Positions 16,956-25,087 of a stretch of 64,000 nucleotides of DNA are shown piece after piece (within the stretch, counting starts at the first letter, position 1; each line of letters begins with the position of its first letter). Origin of the DNA: Argonema galeatum A003/A1 (lineage in GTDB: Bacteria; Cyanobacteriota; Cyanobacteriia; Cyanobacteriales; Aerosakkonemataceae). Position numbers and translations under genes: made by a program. The stretch lies in NCBI RefSeq assembly GCF_023333595.1, contig NZ_JAIQZM010000003.1, positions 186,001-250,000 of the forward strand, read 5' to 3'. The notes under the pieces were generated by a model, which made no database searches, had not been told where the DNA came from, and saw only the letters and a list, made by a program, of their open reading frames with translations.

Positions 16956-17828
16956 ATGACTCGCCAAACTCCTAAATCAGCAGAAATTCGCATTATTGGC
17001 CCCAGACAATCTGGGAAGACAACTTATCTGGCTACTTTAGCTTATTTTCCTCAACAAATGAAGCAATTATATTCAGGTATGGAAATAACGCCTGTGGGAG
17101 AGGATGCAGAGAGACTGGGGAGAATGGCGAAAGATATTATTATGCAAGGGAATAAACTGGCTGGTACTTTTAAAACAAATATAGATTATTTGCCCTTTTA
17201 CTTTTTTAGAATTAAGATTCCCTCAATTAAGGGAATGCCTCCTATAGAAATTGAACTAAATACCAGAGATTATCCGGGTAAGATATTTGAGGAAATTCCC
17301 CTACCCCATAAACAAAGTGAAGTAGAACCATTTATTGATGATTTGTTTACAGCAAATGCTTGGATGGTGATGCTAACTGATTGGGAACCAGGACGAGATA
17401 AGACACTTTATAAGCCTGCCTTTAAAAAGCTATGCGACGAGATATTTAAGAAAGAGAAGATTAACCCAGAAATAAAGAATTTGCGGATAGCTGTGGTGAT
17501 GTCTAAATGCGAACGGGGGGAATTATGGCCATGTCGTCTTGACCCAGAGGAAGATTTATTTAGAGTGCGATTACCGGAAACTTATGATTTTCTGAAGACA
17601 AAACTTTCGCCCCAAAGATTAAAGTTTTTTGCTTGTTCATCTTTTGGGGTATTGAGTACCAGAACAGATGATTTCGACCCCCGTCCCAATCGCTATATTC
17701 CCGATGATGGCAGTATATCTGAATTTAATGCTTTTCTGCGAGAGCCTGAGCAATGGCAACCTTATGGTTTAATTGCACCGATTTATTGGTTAAGTACGGG
17801 GAGAACTTTACATGACCACCGTCTTTAG
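16956..17828 (+). CDS. GTPase-like P-loop protein, second (paralogue of the third)
   Basis: About 290 residues. G1 is GPRQSGKTT, followed by YLATLAYFP; G3 is RDYPGK; G4-like is MSKCERG. It ends with YGLIAPIYWLSTG, a segment the next protein repeats almost exactly (FGLVAPIYWLHTG), so the two arose by duplication. The start is one base after the previous stop, and the 3' end overlaps the next gene by 17 bases. The pair resembles the tandem 'double GTPase' families (DO-GTPase) described in NTP-dependent conflict systems; that match is from memory and unverified. Confidence 0.7.
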   Translation: MTRQTPKSAEIRIIGPRQSGKTTYLATLAYFPQQMKQLYSGMEITPVGEDAERLGRMAKDIIMQGNKLAGTFKTNIDYLPFYFFRIKIPSIKGMPPIEIELNTRDYPGKIFEEIPLPHKQSEVEPFIDDLFTANAWMVMLTDWEPGRDKTLYKPAFKKLCDEIFKKEKINPEIKNLRIAVVMSKCERGELWPCRLDPEEDLFRVRLPETYDFLKTKLSPQRLKFFACSSFGVLSTRTDDFDPRPNRYIPDDGSISEFNAFLREPEQWQPYGLIAPIYWLSTGRTLHDHRL

Positions 17829-18756
17829 AAAAATCATTAAAACTATTAGCAAATTTCTCCGAAGCGTGGTCAATCTTTTTTCAAGAAGACCGCGATACTT
17901 ATCCGGCAGTCCCGATATTAGAATTGTTGGCCATCGACGCGCTGGCAAAACAACTTTTATGGCAGCTTTAGCTAGGTGGCCCAATGCCAGACCCGATAGT
18001 CCAATTGAGTCAGTTAAACCTTTTGACGATCGAACAGACAAGCTGATTGACCAAGCTAAAGATATATTAGAAAACGGCTTACCTTTAGCAGGAACTTTCT
18101 TTCCTGAAGATGCAAACGAACTACCGCTGTATACCTTATTAATTGAAATGAAACCCGCCTTTCGTATCGGCGGAAATATTAAGTTTCAAGTGTCTTGTCG
18201 GGACTATCCGGGTAAACTGATTGAAGAACTACGAAAAACCAGTATAAGTCCCAAACTGAGTAACTATTTAGATGATTGCGCTGATGCTACTGGTTTGTTA
18301 TTATTGATAGACGGAACAGCGAGAGAAGATAAGTTGTATTCCCAAGCTTTCGAGAGATTAAAGGAAGAGTTAAATTTTCGGTTGACAGGACAAAATAAAA
18401 ATCTGAACAGCTATCGTATCGCGGTTGCATTCTCGAAAGCCGAACAAGGTTCGGTTTGGATTCATCGCCACGATATGCAGAAGTTTATGAGGTTAAAATT
18501 TTCGCAAACGGAAACCACTTTACAAAAGTGGCAGAAGGAATGGGGTTGTCCGATCAACTACTTTTTTTGTTCGGCTTTTGGCATGATAGGGGAACCACTA
18601 ACCCCGAATTTTAGAGAAGAAACAAGAGATAGCGAGGCTATTTGTGGAGTGATTAATTATCCGCAGTATTGGAGACCTTTTGGTTTGGTGGCACCTATTT
18701 ATTGGCTGCATACAGGAAAAGATGATTGGCGTTTAAGAAAAATGGAGGATTTATAG
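17812..18756 (+). CDS. GTPase-like P-loop protein, third
   Basis: 314 residues. A basic, hydrophobic N-terminal extension of about 35 residues (IIKTISKFLRSVVNLFSRRP) may bind membrane or a partner and is absent from its paralogue. G1 is GHRRAGKTT, G3 is RDYPGK and G4-like is FSKAEQG. It ends FGLVAPIYWLHTG as in the preceding protein. The gene overlaps the second GTPase by 17 bases and precedes the next gene by 3, which points to coupled translation and a stoichiometric complex. Confidence 0.72.
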   Translation: MTTVFRKIIKTISKFLRSVVNLFSRRPRYLSGSPDIRIVGHRRAGKTTFMAALARWPNARPDSPIESVKPFDDRTDKLIDQAKDILENGLPLAGTFFPEDANELPLYTLLIEMKPAFRIGGNIKFQVSCRDYPGKLIEELRKTSISPKLSNYLDDCADATGLLLLIDGTAREDKLYSQAFERLKEELNFRLTGQNKNLNSYRIAVAFSKAEQGSVWIHRHDMQKFMRLKFSQTETTLQKWQKEWGCPINYFFCSAFGMIGEPLTPNFREETRDSEAICGVINYPQYWRPFGLVAPIYWLHTGKDDWRLRKMEDL

Positions 18757-18759
18757 GTT

Positions 18760-21102
18760 ATGTCAGTTATAAAAATAGAGGAGTTTTCTAGAGAGTTTTA
18801 CGAAACAGAGAAGGATGGGAAAATTGTATCTGGAGGGTACAATAATGAAGTTGGGCTAGGTACTACAACCGTTCCGCCAAAAATTAAAGAAGCTGTCGAT
18901 CGGGGTGATTTTCGGATTCTTGATAGTTATCCGCCTCAAGGAGGAAAATTCGCCCTAATCGGCAGAGAAATTGATAAATATTCTGTGTTGGCAGTTGCTA
19001 CAAGTTTAAGAGAAGACGGATCTCGGCCAGGAGTCTGTTACCGATATTTTTGGTTGGAAAAACCTCAAAATGAAAATATAGATGGAATTGGCACGTTATT
19101 ACTTTGGTGGGAAAAAGTTGTAAAGCCGAAATTCGAGTTTAATTGGCAACCTAATAATCCAAGGCTAGATTATTTTGCAGATACTCGTAGTAGGGATTAT
19201 TTTATACAATCTAATTCAGAATTTAAAGATTGGCTTCCAAAAATAAAAATTAATTCGTCTCAATCTCAATTAGCATTAGACAACAATGGGGAAAATATTA
19301 GCTACAAAGGACTGCACTACCTCGCTATACATCTTCATCAATCTTCTAATTTTCCCATTTCTTGGGCTTGGAATGTAAAAGAGCTAGATAAAAAACAAAA
19401 ATTCACTATAATATATTATACAAATAGTAAAATTGAGATAAACAGATTATATAACCCAAATTCATCAGCAATTGTAAAGCGAGATGAGCCGATCCCACCT
19501 CCAGGTTATATTGATTGGCAGCCAACAAGAGATTGCCTATCAGACCTGGCCAAAAATGAAAATATTAATCAAAACAAGCTTTCAGAACTTGTTAATTACT
19601 TGCAACATTCTTCAATCCTTCAGTGGAATTGGAGTCAGATTAACGATCAAAAAATAATCAACCAGTCTACTACTCCATCTGGGGCCAGGTATAAAGCATT
19701 ACGGGCGATTTTAGGAGGCGAAGAAGTACAAGGTTGGCTAGACTGGTTGAGGAAAACGAGTAACCAGACTTTTCAGCCAACTTCTTTAACTATTCAAGCA
19801 GCACTTCTAAAGGCTAGCCACAGTGAAAATACAAAAAATGCTTACAATCAACTGGTATCCCGTGTGAATGAAGGGATAAGTCAAATGCTGCTACAATGCA
19901 CGTCACCAGATATTACAAATAACCAATATGACAATATTGAATGGTTATTGTTTAAATCAAATACTGTATTAAGTAGTGATTTTGTAAATTACACATGGTC
20001 TTCCTATTTACAGGGATACGCCAAAAATCTCGTGTCTTGGCTAAGTGCTGAAGATACACAAAGAAACGATGATTTTTATAAACAAATTCGAGAAACATTA
20101 AGTGAGTGGGATAAAAAGGGTAAGATAAATGGAAAATACCCCTTATTCCCCGAATATAAAAAGCTAGCTCTGTTATTTGAAAAATGTAAAAATTACGATT
20201 TGTCAGCAGTTTTATATCAACTTAGCGAGGGAGATGTCCCAGAGGATATATCCAAAAATGTAAACGAGAATGTAAACGAGAAAATTATTCGACTCAGGAA
20301 GAGACAAAAAAAGGCTAACATATATCTAATTGGGGTTGCTGTTCTTATCGCCATTTTAGCATTAGCCGCAGGGATGCGTTTTGCCCCTGGGGTATTTCAT
20401 CTACCAAATTTGCCGCAAGCAAAAGATAATTCTGCGAAAAATAATTTCATCCTTCCCAGAAATTTTGAGCGGGACTTAGACTTGTGGGACAATACGGGCG
20501 ACCCGCAAGCAAAGCAAAGATTAATTCAATTTCTGAAAGATGAATTACCCGAAATTCTCAAAGATAAAGATAATGATGGAAATAACGAGGGAAGAAAGAA
20601 AACCTCTATCGCAACAACAAATACATTCATTAAAAATGCCTTTACTCCTACAGTATCTTTGTCAAAAGATAATCCTGTAAAGTCTGATAGTCCGCCTGAT
20701 GACATAAAAATTATCCAACAAATGCTGAATTTCATAAAGTATACTTCTAATTCAGAAGAACTCCAATTTTATACTGGAGATGGAGAAATCACCGGACAAT
20801 TCGATCAAAAAACTACAGAAGCAATTAAGAACTTTCAGCGAATAAAGATGAAATTAAATCAAACTACTGGTACTGTTGGCCCAGACACTTGGAAAAAGTT
20901 GCAAGACTCGTTTAAAGAGGAACAAGTAAAGCCAGTTAAAGAGTTTTTGAGAAAAAGCTTTGAAGAAGGAACAAATGATAATGAAATCAAACAGAATATT
21001 AACAAACTAAAATCTTGTAAAGAAGATCCGACAAAAGCTATAGAATTCATCCCATGCTTGAAGGAAAATCAAAAAATACTAAAAAAAGAAGATCAAAAAT
21101 GA
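18760..21102 (+). CDS. Large membrane protein with C-terminal peptidoglycan-binding domain; possible GTPase-associated protein
   Basis: 780 residues. Residues 1-510 are soluble and unrecognised, beginning with an alpha/beta region (KFALIGREI, YSVLAVATSLREDGSRPGV, YRYFWL). One membrane helix spans about 519-542 (IYLIGVAVLIAILALAAGM). Behind it a linker leads to a PG_binding_1 domain at about 645-710 (QFDQKTTEAIKNFQ, GTVGPDTWKKLQ). If the N-terminus is cytoplasmic, the protein links the GTPases inside to the cell wall outside. The N-terminal region could be a GAP1-type domain, known beside DO-GTPases, but the match is weak. Low-GC, lysine- and asparagine-rich composition differs from neighbours. 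Overlaps the next ATG by 4 bases. Confidence 0.65.
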   Translation: MSVIKIEEFSREFYETEKDGKIVSGGYNNEVGLGTTTVPPKIKEAVDRGDFRILDSYPPQGGKFALIGREIDKYSVLAVATSLREDGSRPGVCYRYFWLEKPQNENIDGIGTLLLWWEKVVKPKFEFNWQPNNPRLDYFADTRSRDYFIQSNSEFKDWLPKIKINSSQSQLALDNNGENISYKGLHYLAIHLHQSSNFPISWAWNVKELDKKQKFTIIYYTNSKIEINRLYNPNSSAIVKRDEPIPPPGYIDWQPTRDCLSDLAKNENINQNKLSELVNYLQHSSILQWNWSQINDQKIINQSTTPSGARYKALRAILGGEEVQGWLDWLRKTSNQTFQPTSLTIQAALLKASHSENTKNAYNQLVSRVNEGISQMLLQCTSPDITNNQYDNIEWLLFKSNTVLSSDFVNYTWSSYLQGYAKNLVSWLSAEDTQRNDDFYKQIRETLSEWDKKGKINGKYPLFPEYKKLALLFEKCKNYDLSAVLYQLSEGDVPEDISKNVNENVNEKIIRLRKRQKKANIYLIGVAVLIAILALAAGMRFAPGVFHLPNLPQAKDNSAKNNFILPRNFERDLDLWDNTGDPQAKQRLIQFLKDELPEILKDKDNDGNNEGRKKTSIATTNTFIKNAFTPTVSLSKDNPVKSDSPPDDIKIIQQMLNFIKYTSNSEELQFYTGDGEITGQFDQKTTEAIKNFQRIKMKLNQTTGTVGPDTWKKLQDSFKEEQVKPVKEFLRKSFEEGTNDNEIKQNINKLKSCKEDPTKAIEFIPCLKENQKILKKEDQK

Positions 21103-22136
21103 GATATTTCCTCTTCACCATATCCGGCATTTTCTCCGCCCTATTTGGTTGGGGAATCAGCCAATTTGTCCTCGATTTATTGAGAGCCCCCATCGATGAA
21201 ACTCTCCCGATAAAAGCGGACTTTATCATCCTTCCCTTTGTCGCCGCTTCTCTCGCCGTCGCCATTGTGATTGCTGAAATCTTTTCCAGCAACCCCACTC
21301 GCCATAAAGCTAACTTCCGAGTATTACCGCCTTATTTTTGGAGTGCGTTGCTAACAGGTATGGGTGCGGGTTTAGCTGCTGCTATCTTTAATTTCATCCT
21401 CTATCAAACACCAGCACCAGATTGGATGGTTAGGGTTGTCGCCTGGAGTATTGTTGGTTTGTTTACCGGGGTGGGTGAGGGGTTTAGCTGGCGGTTTCGC
21501 AGTATTGAAGGTGCTACCGATAAGGCGAAAGAACGGATTTGGAAATCGACTTTGTTTGGTTTGGGTGCGGGTGTGCTGGCGGCGGTAATTGTGGAGTTGA
21601 TTCGCAATCAAATAGAATTGGGTGGATATGAAGATCCGGTGGGATTTTCTATTTTGGGATTTTCTCTCGGTTTGTTGTTGAGTTTTGCTACTTCTCCAAG
21701 TTATTTAGCTGCTTTGAGGGCGGGGGAGGGTTTTGAGGCGATCGATCCTAAGTATGGTGGTAATAGGGAAAAACCTCTATTGAAAAATATTAAACTTAGA
21801 TTTGTGACGGGAGAATATAAATATATCCAAGAAGGTTTATCAATTCAATTACCTTCTAAAACCAAAAAGCGGATTATTATCGGTTCCAATGATGAAGCAG
21901 ATATTTATATTCCTAATATCCCACCAGAAGCTGCATCTTTGGAAATTCGTAATGGTGATGTGATGCTGCGTTGTCTTGCTGATGAGGCGGTTGAAATTCA
22001 GCGTCGGCTTTTAACTGAAGGGGGTAAGGAAAGACCTTTAAGACACAATCAGATATTGACATTTTACCATGAAAATAATAGGGATAAATATTATCGATTT
22101 GTATTTTATAATAAGTTTCTCGATCCGCAGGCTTAA
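21099..22136 (+). CDS. Polytopic membrane protein with C-terminal FHA-like domain
   Basis: About 345 residues. ATG 21099 overlaps the stop of the previous gene (ATGA), the strongest reason for this start. Residues 1-215 hold roughly six membrane segments with glycine-rich helices (GMGAGLAAAIFNFILY, GLGAGVLAAVIVELI). Residues about 245-345 look like a forkhead-associated domain: RIIIGSNDEADIYIP, then SLEIRNGDVMLRCL in the position of the usual RS..HA strand, and RPLRHNQILTFY. FHA domains bind phosphothreonine, so phosphorylation may regulate the complex. No kinase is in the block itself. Confidence 0.65.
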   Translation: MRYFLFTISGIFSALFGWGISQFVLDLLRAPIDETLPIKADFIILPFVAASLAVAIVIAEIFSSNPTRHKANFRVLPPYFWSALLTGMGAGLAAAIFNFILYQTPAPDWMVRVVAWSIVGLFTGVGEGFSWRFRSIEGATDKAKERIWKSTLFGLGAGVLAAVIVELIRNQIELGGYEDPVGFSILGFSLGLLLSFATSPSYLAALRAGEGFEAIDPKYGGNREKPLLKNIKLRFVTGEYKYIQEGLSIQLPSKTKKRIIIGSNDEADIYIPNIPPEAASLEIRNGDVMLRCLADEAVEIQRRLLTEGGKERPLRHNQILTFYHENNRDKYYRFVFYNKFLDPQA

Positions 22137-22162
22137 AGGCGGGGGATGGGGATTTTTTTTTA

Positions 22163-22206
22163 CCACAGATATCCACAGATGAACACAGATGAACACAGAT
22201 GTAGAT
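22163..22206. repeat. ACAGATGAAC tandem motif
   Basis: Repeated ACAGATGAACACAGATG units of 12-base period, followed by GTAGATGTAG. The opposite strand shows the same family at 25024-25071, so the Uma2-VWA-small gene trio is bracketed by inverted copies. The motif also forms the core of the MITE-like element. Confidence 0.75.
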
Positions 22207-22312
22207 GTAGATTTTGGGTTGGGGGAGGGAATTTTAGTGTAGAATGTTTGGATGGGGAGGATGGGGGTTTTGTTTACAGCCGATAGGAACAGATGTAGAT
22301 TAAGTTGGAAGG

Positions 22313-23059
22313 ATGGTTAGTATGTCGGAAGTTTTGGCAATTGAGTTAACACCAGATATCAGTCATATCATTACGGAAGATGATACGCCAGTGGATAATA
22401 TTTTTTCGGCTAAACAACAACGTCTGTTGGTAGAATCTTTATATAGCTCTTGGCAAAGTACGGTTCCTTTTTTGGTTTGCGCTAATGTCGGTTTATTTTA
22501 TAGCCGCACTTTACCTCCCTTTGTACCGGATGTTTTTCTCAGTTTGGATGTCTCTGTTACTCCCGACTGGCGACAAAAAGAAAACCGCGCCTATTTTGTT
22601 TGGGAATTCGGTAAGCCACCAGAATTAGTCATCGAAATTGTCTCGAATAAGGTGGGAAATGAGTTGGGTAAAAAGTTGAGAGATTATGCTAGAATTGGGA
22701 TAGGTTATTATGTGGTTTTAGACCCGTTCCAGCAACTAGGAGAAACTCGCCTCCAAGTTTATGAATTGCAAGGAATTCACTATGTTTCTAGGACAGAAAC
22801 TTGGTTGGAAGATGTGGGGTTGGGATTAACTTTGTGGCGGGGAGTTTATGAAGGGGTTGAGGATACTTGGTTGCGCTGGTGCGATGTTTCTGGTAATATG
22901 ATTCCCACTGGCGCGGAGAGAGCAGCACAAGCGGAGGAACGCGCCCGACAAGCGGAGGAACAATCCCGACAAGCGGAGGAACAATCCCGACAAGCGGAAG
23001 AACGCGCCCGAAGGTTAGCAGATCAATTGCGATCGGCGGGGATCGAACCGGAGGTTTAG
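22313..23059 (+). CDS. Uma2-family (DUF820) nuclease-fold protein with coiled-coil tail
   Basis: 248 residues. The Uma2 core (PD-(D/E)XK fold) shows VPDVFLSLDV (Asp), PPELVIEIVSN (the ELVIEI Glu-x-Glu pair) and KKLRDYARIGIGYYVVLDP. Residues about 200-240 are heptad repeats of QAEERAR/QAEEQSR encoded by a 21-base DNA repeat, a coiled coil common in cyanobacterial members. Uma2 genes are highly multi-copy and their role is unknown. It sits in the accessory block but may be an independent insertion, because repeats flank it. The stop codon lies in a 52-base tandem duplication. Confidence 0.85.
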   Translation: MVSMSEVLAIELTPDISHIITEDDTPVDNIFSAKQQRLLVESLYSSWQSTVPFLVCANVGLFYSRTLPPFVPDVFLSLDVSVTPDWRQKENRAYFVWEFGKPPELVIEIVSNKVGNELGKKLRDYARIGIGYYVVLDPFQQLGETRLQVYELQGIHYVSRTETWLEDVGLGLTLWRGVYEGVEDTWLRWCDVSGNMIPTGAERAAQAEERARQAEEQSRQAEEQSRQAEERARRLADQLRSAGIEPEV

Positions 23060-23151
23060 AGAGACTTGTTGCAAAAACCTGGCCCGCCTGGGGTTCAAAC
23101 CGGAGGTTTAGAGAGACTTGTTGCAAAAACCTGGCCCGCCTGGGGTTCAAA
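23048..23151. repeat. 52-bp tandem duplication spanning a stop codon
   Basis: Two exact-looking 52-base copies, beginning CCGGAGGTTTAGAGAGACTT. The first contains the Uma2 stop codon TAG. The second runs into a hairpin GCCTGGGGTTCAAACCCCAGGC and then GTCCGTTAAAACGGAC, both typical dispersed cyanobacterial repeats. Confidence 0.9.
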
Positions 23152-23233
23152 CCCCAGGCTAATAGCGAAAGTCCGTTAAAACGGACTGAAGATACCGGAA
23201 TTTATCGGTTAAAATTGATATTGGTTTAATCAA

Positions 23234-23268
23234 CAATGAACCATGAACAATGAACCATGAACCATGAA
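23234..23268. repeat. Heptamer tandem repeat (C/A)CATGAA x5
   Basis: Five units alternating CAATGAA and CCATGAA. The last ATG (23264-23266) is the start codon of the VWA gene. The reverse complement of the same motif closes the block at 26700-26727. Confidence 0.9.
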
Positions 23269-24526
23269 CAAACTCAAAATAATTGCATTTTCTACTTTGT
23301 TGGCGTTGCTTCCCCTACCTGTTTTATCGAATTCGCTAGAAATATATCGCGTTACCACAAAACAGGATAAGGTTACTTTGAGGGTGAAGGTTTTGGATGA
23401 TGAAAGAGTTCCGATCGCAGGTTTGAATAAAAATGATTTTAGAATTACTACTACTAACGCACAAGGAAATTCGGTAAGATTAAGTCCATCACAAATAACT
23501 TTACTTTCTTCAGAACAATCTAAACCTGACCCCGCTAAATTGGTGATGCTGTTGGATATGAGTGGGAGTATGAACAATGAAGATTCGGGGGGGACTAAAA
23601 AGTTGGATGGTGCGGTTGGTGGGGTGAGAGAATTTATTAATGAAGTTAAGGGGGATAATTGGGATGTGCGGATCTCTCTAGTTCCTTTTGGGGAGGGATG
23701 TAAGAATAGCTTTACTGTTAATGAAATTATTATAGATAAAAATTTTAGTCCGTCTTGGAGTCCCGATTTAAACCTGGAATTAGATAAATTAGCTAAAGTT
23801 GATGTTTGTGCTGCTACCAATATATATCAGCCGTTAGAGGAAGCTGTCAAGTATTTGGGAAATCTACAGCAAGATCCAAATGATAAGTCACCCCCACCGA
23901 GATTAGCTGTAATTTTACTTTCTGATGGGTATGATGTGGTAAACGATCGCAGCGATGAGTCAGAAAGATTCGATCGCTTACTTGAGGTTTTCCAACAATA
24001 TCCAAAAGTGACAGTTCACACGATGGGATATGGGGAAAAGTTGAAGGAATTGCGCGATCGCATCCGATGTAATCTCAGCGATAATGAACTTACTGTCGAT
24101 AATTTGAAAAAATGTCGAAGTGATATCGATAGCTATATTGTAGACGAACCTCGATTAAAACAAATTGCGGAAGCGACAGGCGGAATAAACGCCTTTCCCG
24201 CCAACGCCGCAGCGGTAGCAGATACTTTGCGGAAGTTTTTAAGCACTTTGCGCGAATATGAAATCGAATACGAACAACCTGGTGCGCGTCGCAGCGGTAA
24301 TTATGAAGTTACGGTATCGGTAAACTCACCATCTCGGCGTTTAACAAATGTTAGATCCGATCGAAAACCTTACCGCTTAGATACTTTTGATTATATCGCT
24401 CTCCCCTTATCAGAGCGCTTACCCATTCTGGGAAGTATCTTGATGTTGGGTTTAGGAACGATGATACCATTTATATGGTGGAGCAAGCAATTGAAAGATT
24501 CTTCTTTTCGCGACTTAAACTCATAA
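23264..24526 (+). CDS. Secreted/membrane-anchored VWA domain protein
   Basis: 420 residues. Signal peptide about 1-22 (IIAFSTLLALLPLPVLS). A VWA domain follows a short beta domain: the MIDAS motif is MLLDMSGSMN near residue 98, with later ATNIYQP (Thr site) and LLSDGYD (Asp). Near the C-terminus LGSILMLGLGTMIPFIWW is a membrane helix, leaving a short cytoplasmic tail. VWA proteins bind metal-dependent protein partners and are classic companions of AAA+ ATPases such as the one downstream. The ATG is inside a heptamer repeat. The next gene follows after 3 bases. Confidence 0.85.
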   Translation: MNKLKIIAFSTLLALLPLPVLSNSLEIYRVTTKQDKVTLRVKVLDDERVPIAGLNKNDFRITTTNAQGNSVRLSPSQITLLSSEQSKPDPAKLVMLLDMSGSMNNEDSGGTKKLDGAVGGVREFINEVKGDNWDVRISLVPFGEGCKNSFTVNEIIIDKNFSPSWSPDLNLELDKLAKVDVCAATNIYQPLEEAVKYLGNLQQDPNDKSPPPRLAVILLSDGYDVVNDRSDESERFDRLLEVFQQYPKVTVHTMGYGEKLKELRDRIRCNLSDNELTVDNLKKCRSDIDSYIVDEPRLKQIAEATGGINAFPANAAAVADTLRKFLSTLREYEIEYEQPGARRSGNYEVTVSVNSPSRRLTNVRSDRKPYRLDTFDYIALPLSERLPILGSILMLGLGTMIPFIWWSKQLKDSSFRDLNS

Positions 24527-24529
24527 AAA

Positions 24530-24910
24530 ATGCCCGAATACATCGCCGTCATCAAAATTCCCAATCAAGAAATCCGATTACCTGTGACTCTGACAGGTAC
24601 TCACGAAGATCATCCCGAAGACTATTTTCGCTTGGAAAAAAACCAATTTCTTTTGCGCCAATGTCTCCAAGAGCAAGGTATCTATCGCATTGAAGACGCG
24701 CAGTTAAAAAAATTGATCGATGAATGGATTGGCGATATCAAAGAAGGACGTAAATATAGTGCGATCGCGATCGATTTACCCCCAGATGCGATGACTCCTC
24801 CCAAAACTACTATTCCTCCTAATGCTAAACCTAGCGATATTTTTGATTATACACCTAAATCATCTTCTAGTATATCATACGAAAGCGACATCAATCAAGC
24901 CGAATTTTAA
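24530..24910 (+). CDS. Unrecognised small protein coupled to VWA gene
   Basis: 126 residues, not recognised. Residues 1-80 are an alpha/beta segment (MPEYIAVIKIPNQEIRLPVT, then YFRLEKNQFLLRQCLQEQGI and LIDEWIGDIKEGRKYS). From about 85 the chain becomes Pro/Thr/Ser-rich and acidic, probably disordered. No signal peptide or membrane helix, so it should be cytoplasmic, where it could touch the tail of the VWA protein. It starts 3 bases after that gene's stop. Confidence 0.6.
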   Translation: MPEYIAVIKIPNQEIRLPVTLTGTHEDHPEDYFRLEKNQFLLRQCLQEQGIYRIEDAQLKKLIDEWIGDIKEGRKYSAIAIDLPPDAMTPPKTTIPPNAKPSDIFDYTPKSSSSISYESDINQAEF

Positions 24911-24930
24911 CGCGAGTTGCTAGTTAGTAG

Positions 24931-25012
24931 TAGGTACGTAGTTGCGCTTTAGCGCTGAAGCGCAACTACGTACCTAAGAAAGAGTGCGCTGAAGCGCAAC
25001 TACGTACCTAAG
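24931..25012. repeat. Inverted and direct repeat with TACGTAGTTGCGC arms
   Basis: TAGGTACGTAGTTGCGCTTT faces TGAAGCGCAACTACGTACCTA, and that right arm is then repeated directly (24989-25012). A mobile-repeat footprint between the small protein and the AAA+ gene. Confidence 0.85.
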
Positions 25013-25023
25013 AGATCCTAATT

Positions 25024-25071
25024 ACATCTGTGTTCATCTGTGTTCATCTGTCTTCATCTGTGGTAAAAAAT
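25024..25071. repeat. CATCTGTGTT tandem motif
   Basis: CATCTGTGTTCATCTGTGTT continues as CATCTGTCTTCATCTGTGG, the inverse of the array at 22163-22206. It ends 16 bases before the AAA+ start codon. Confidence 0.8.
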
Positions 25072-25087
25072 AATCCTTTTACTCATA

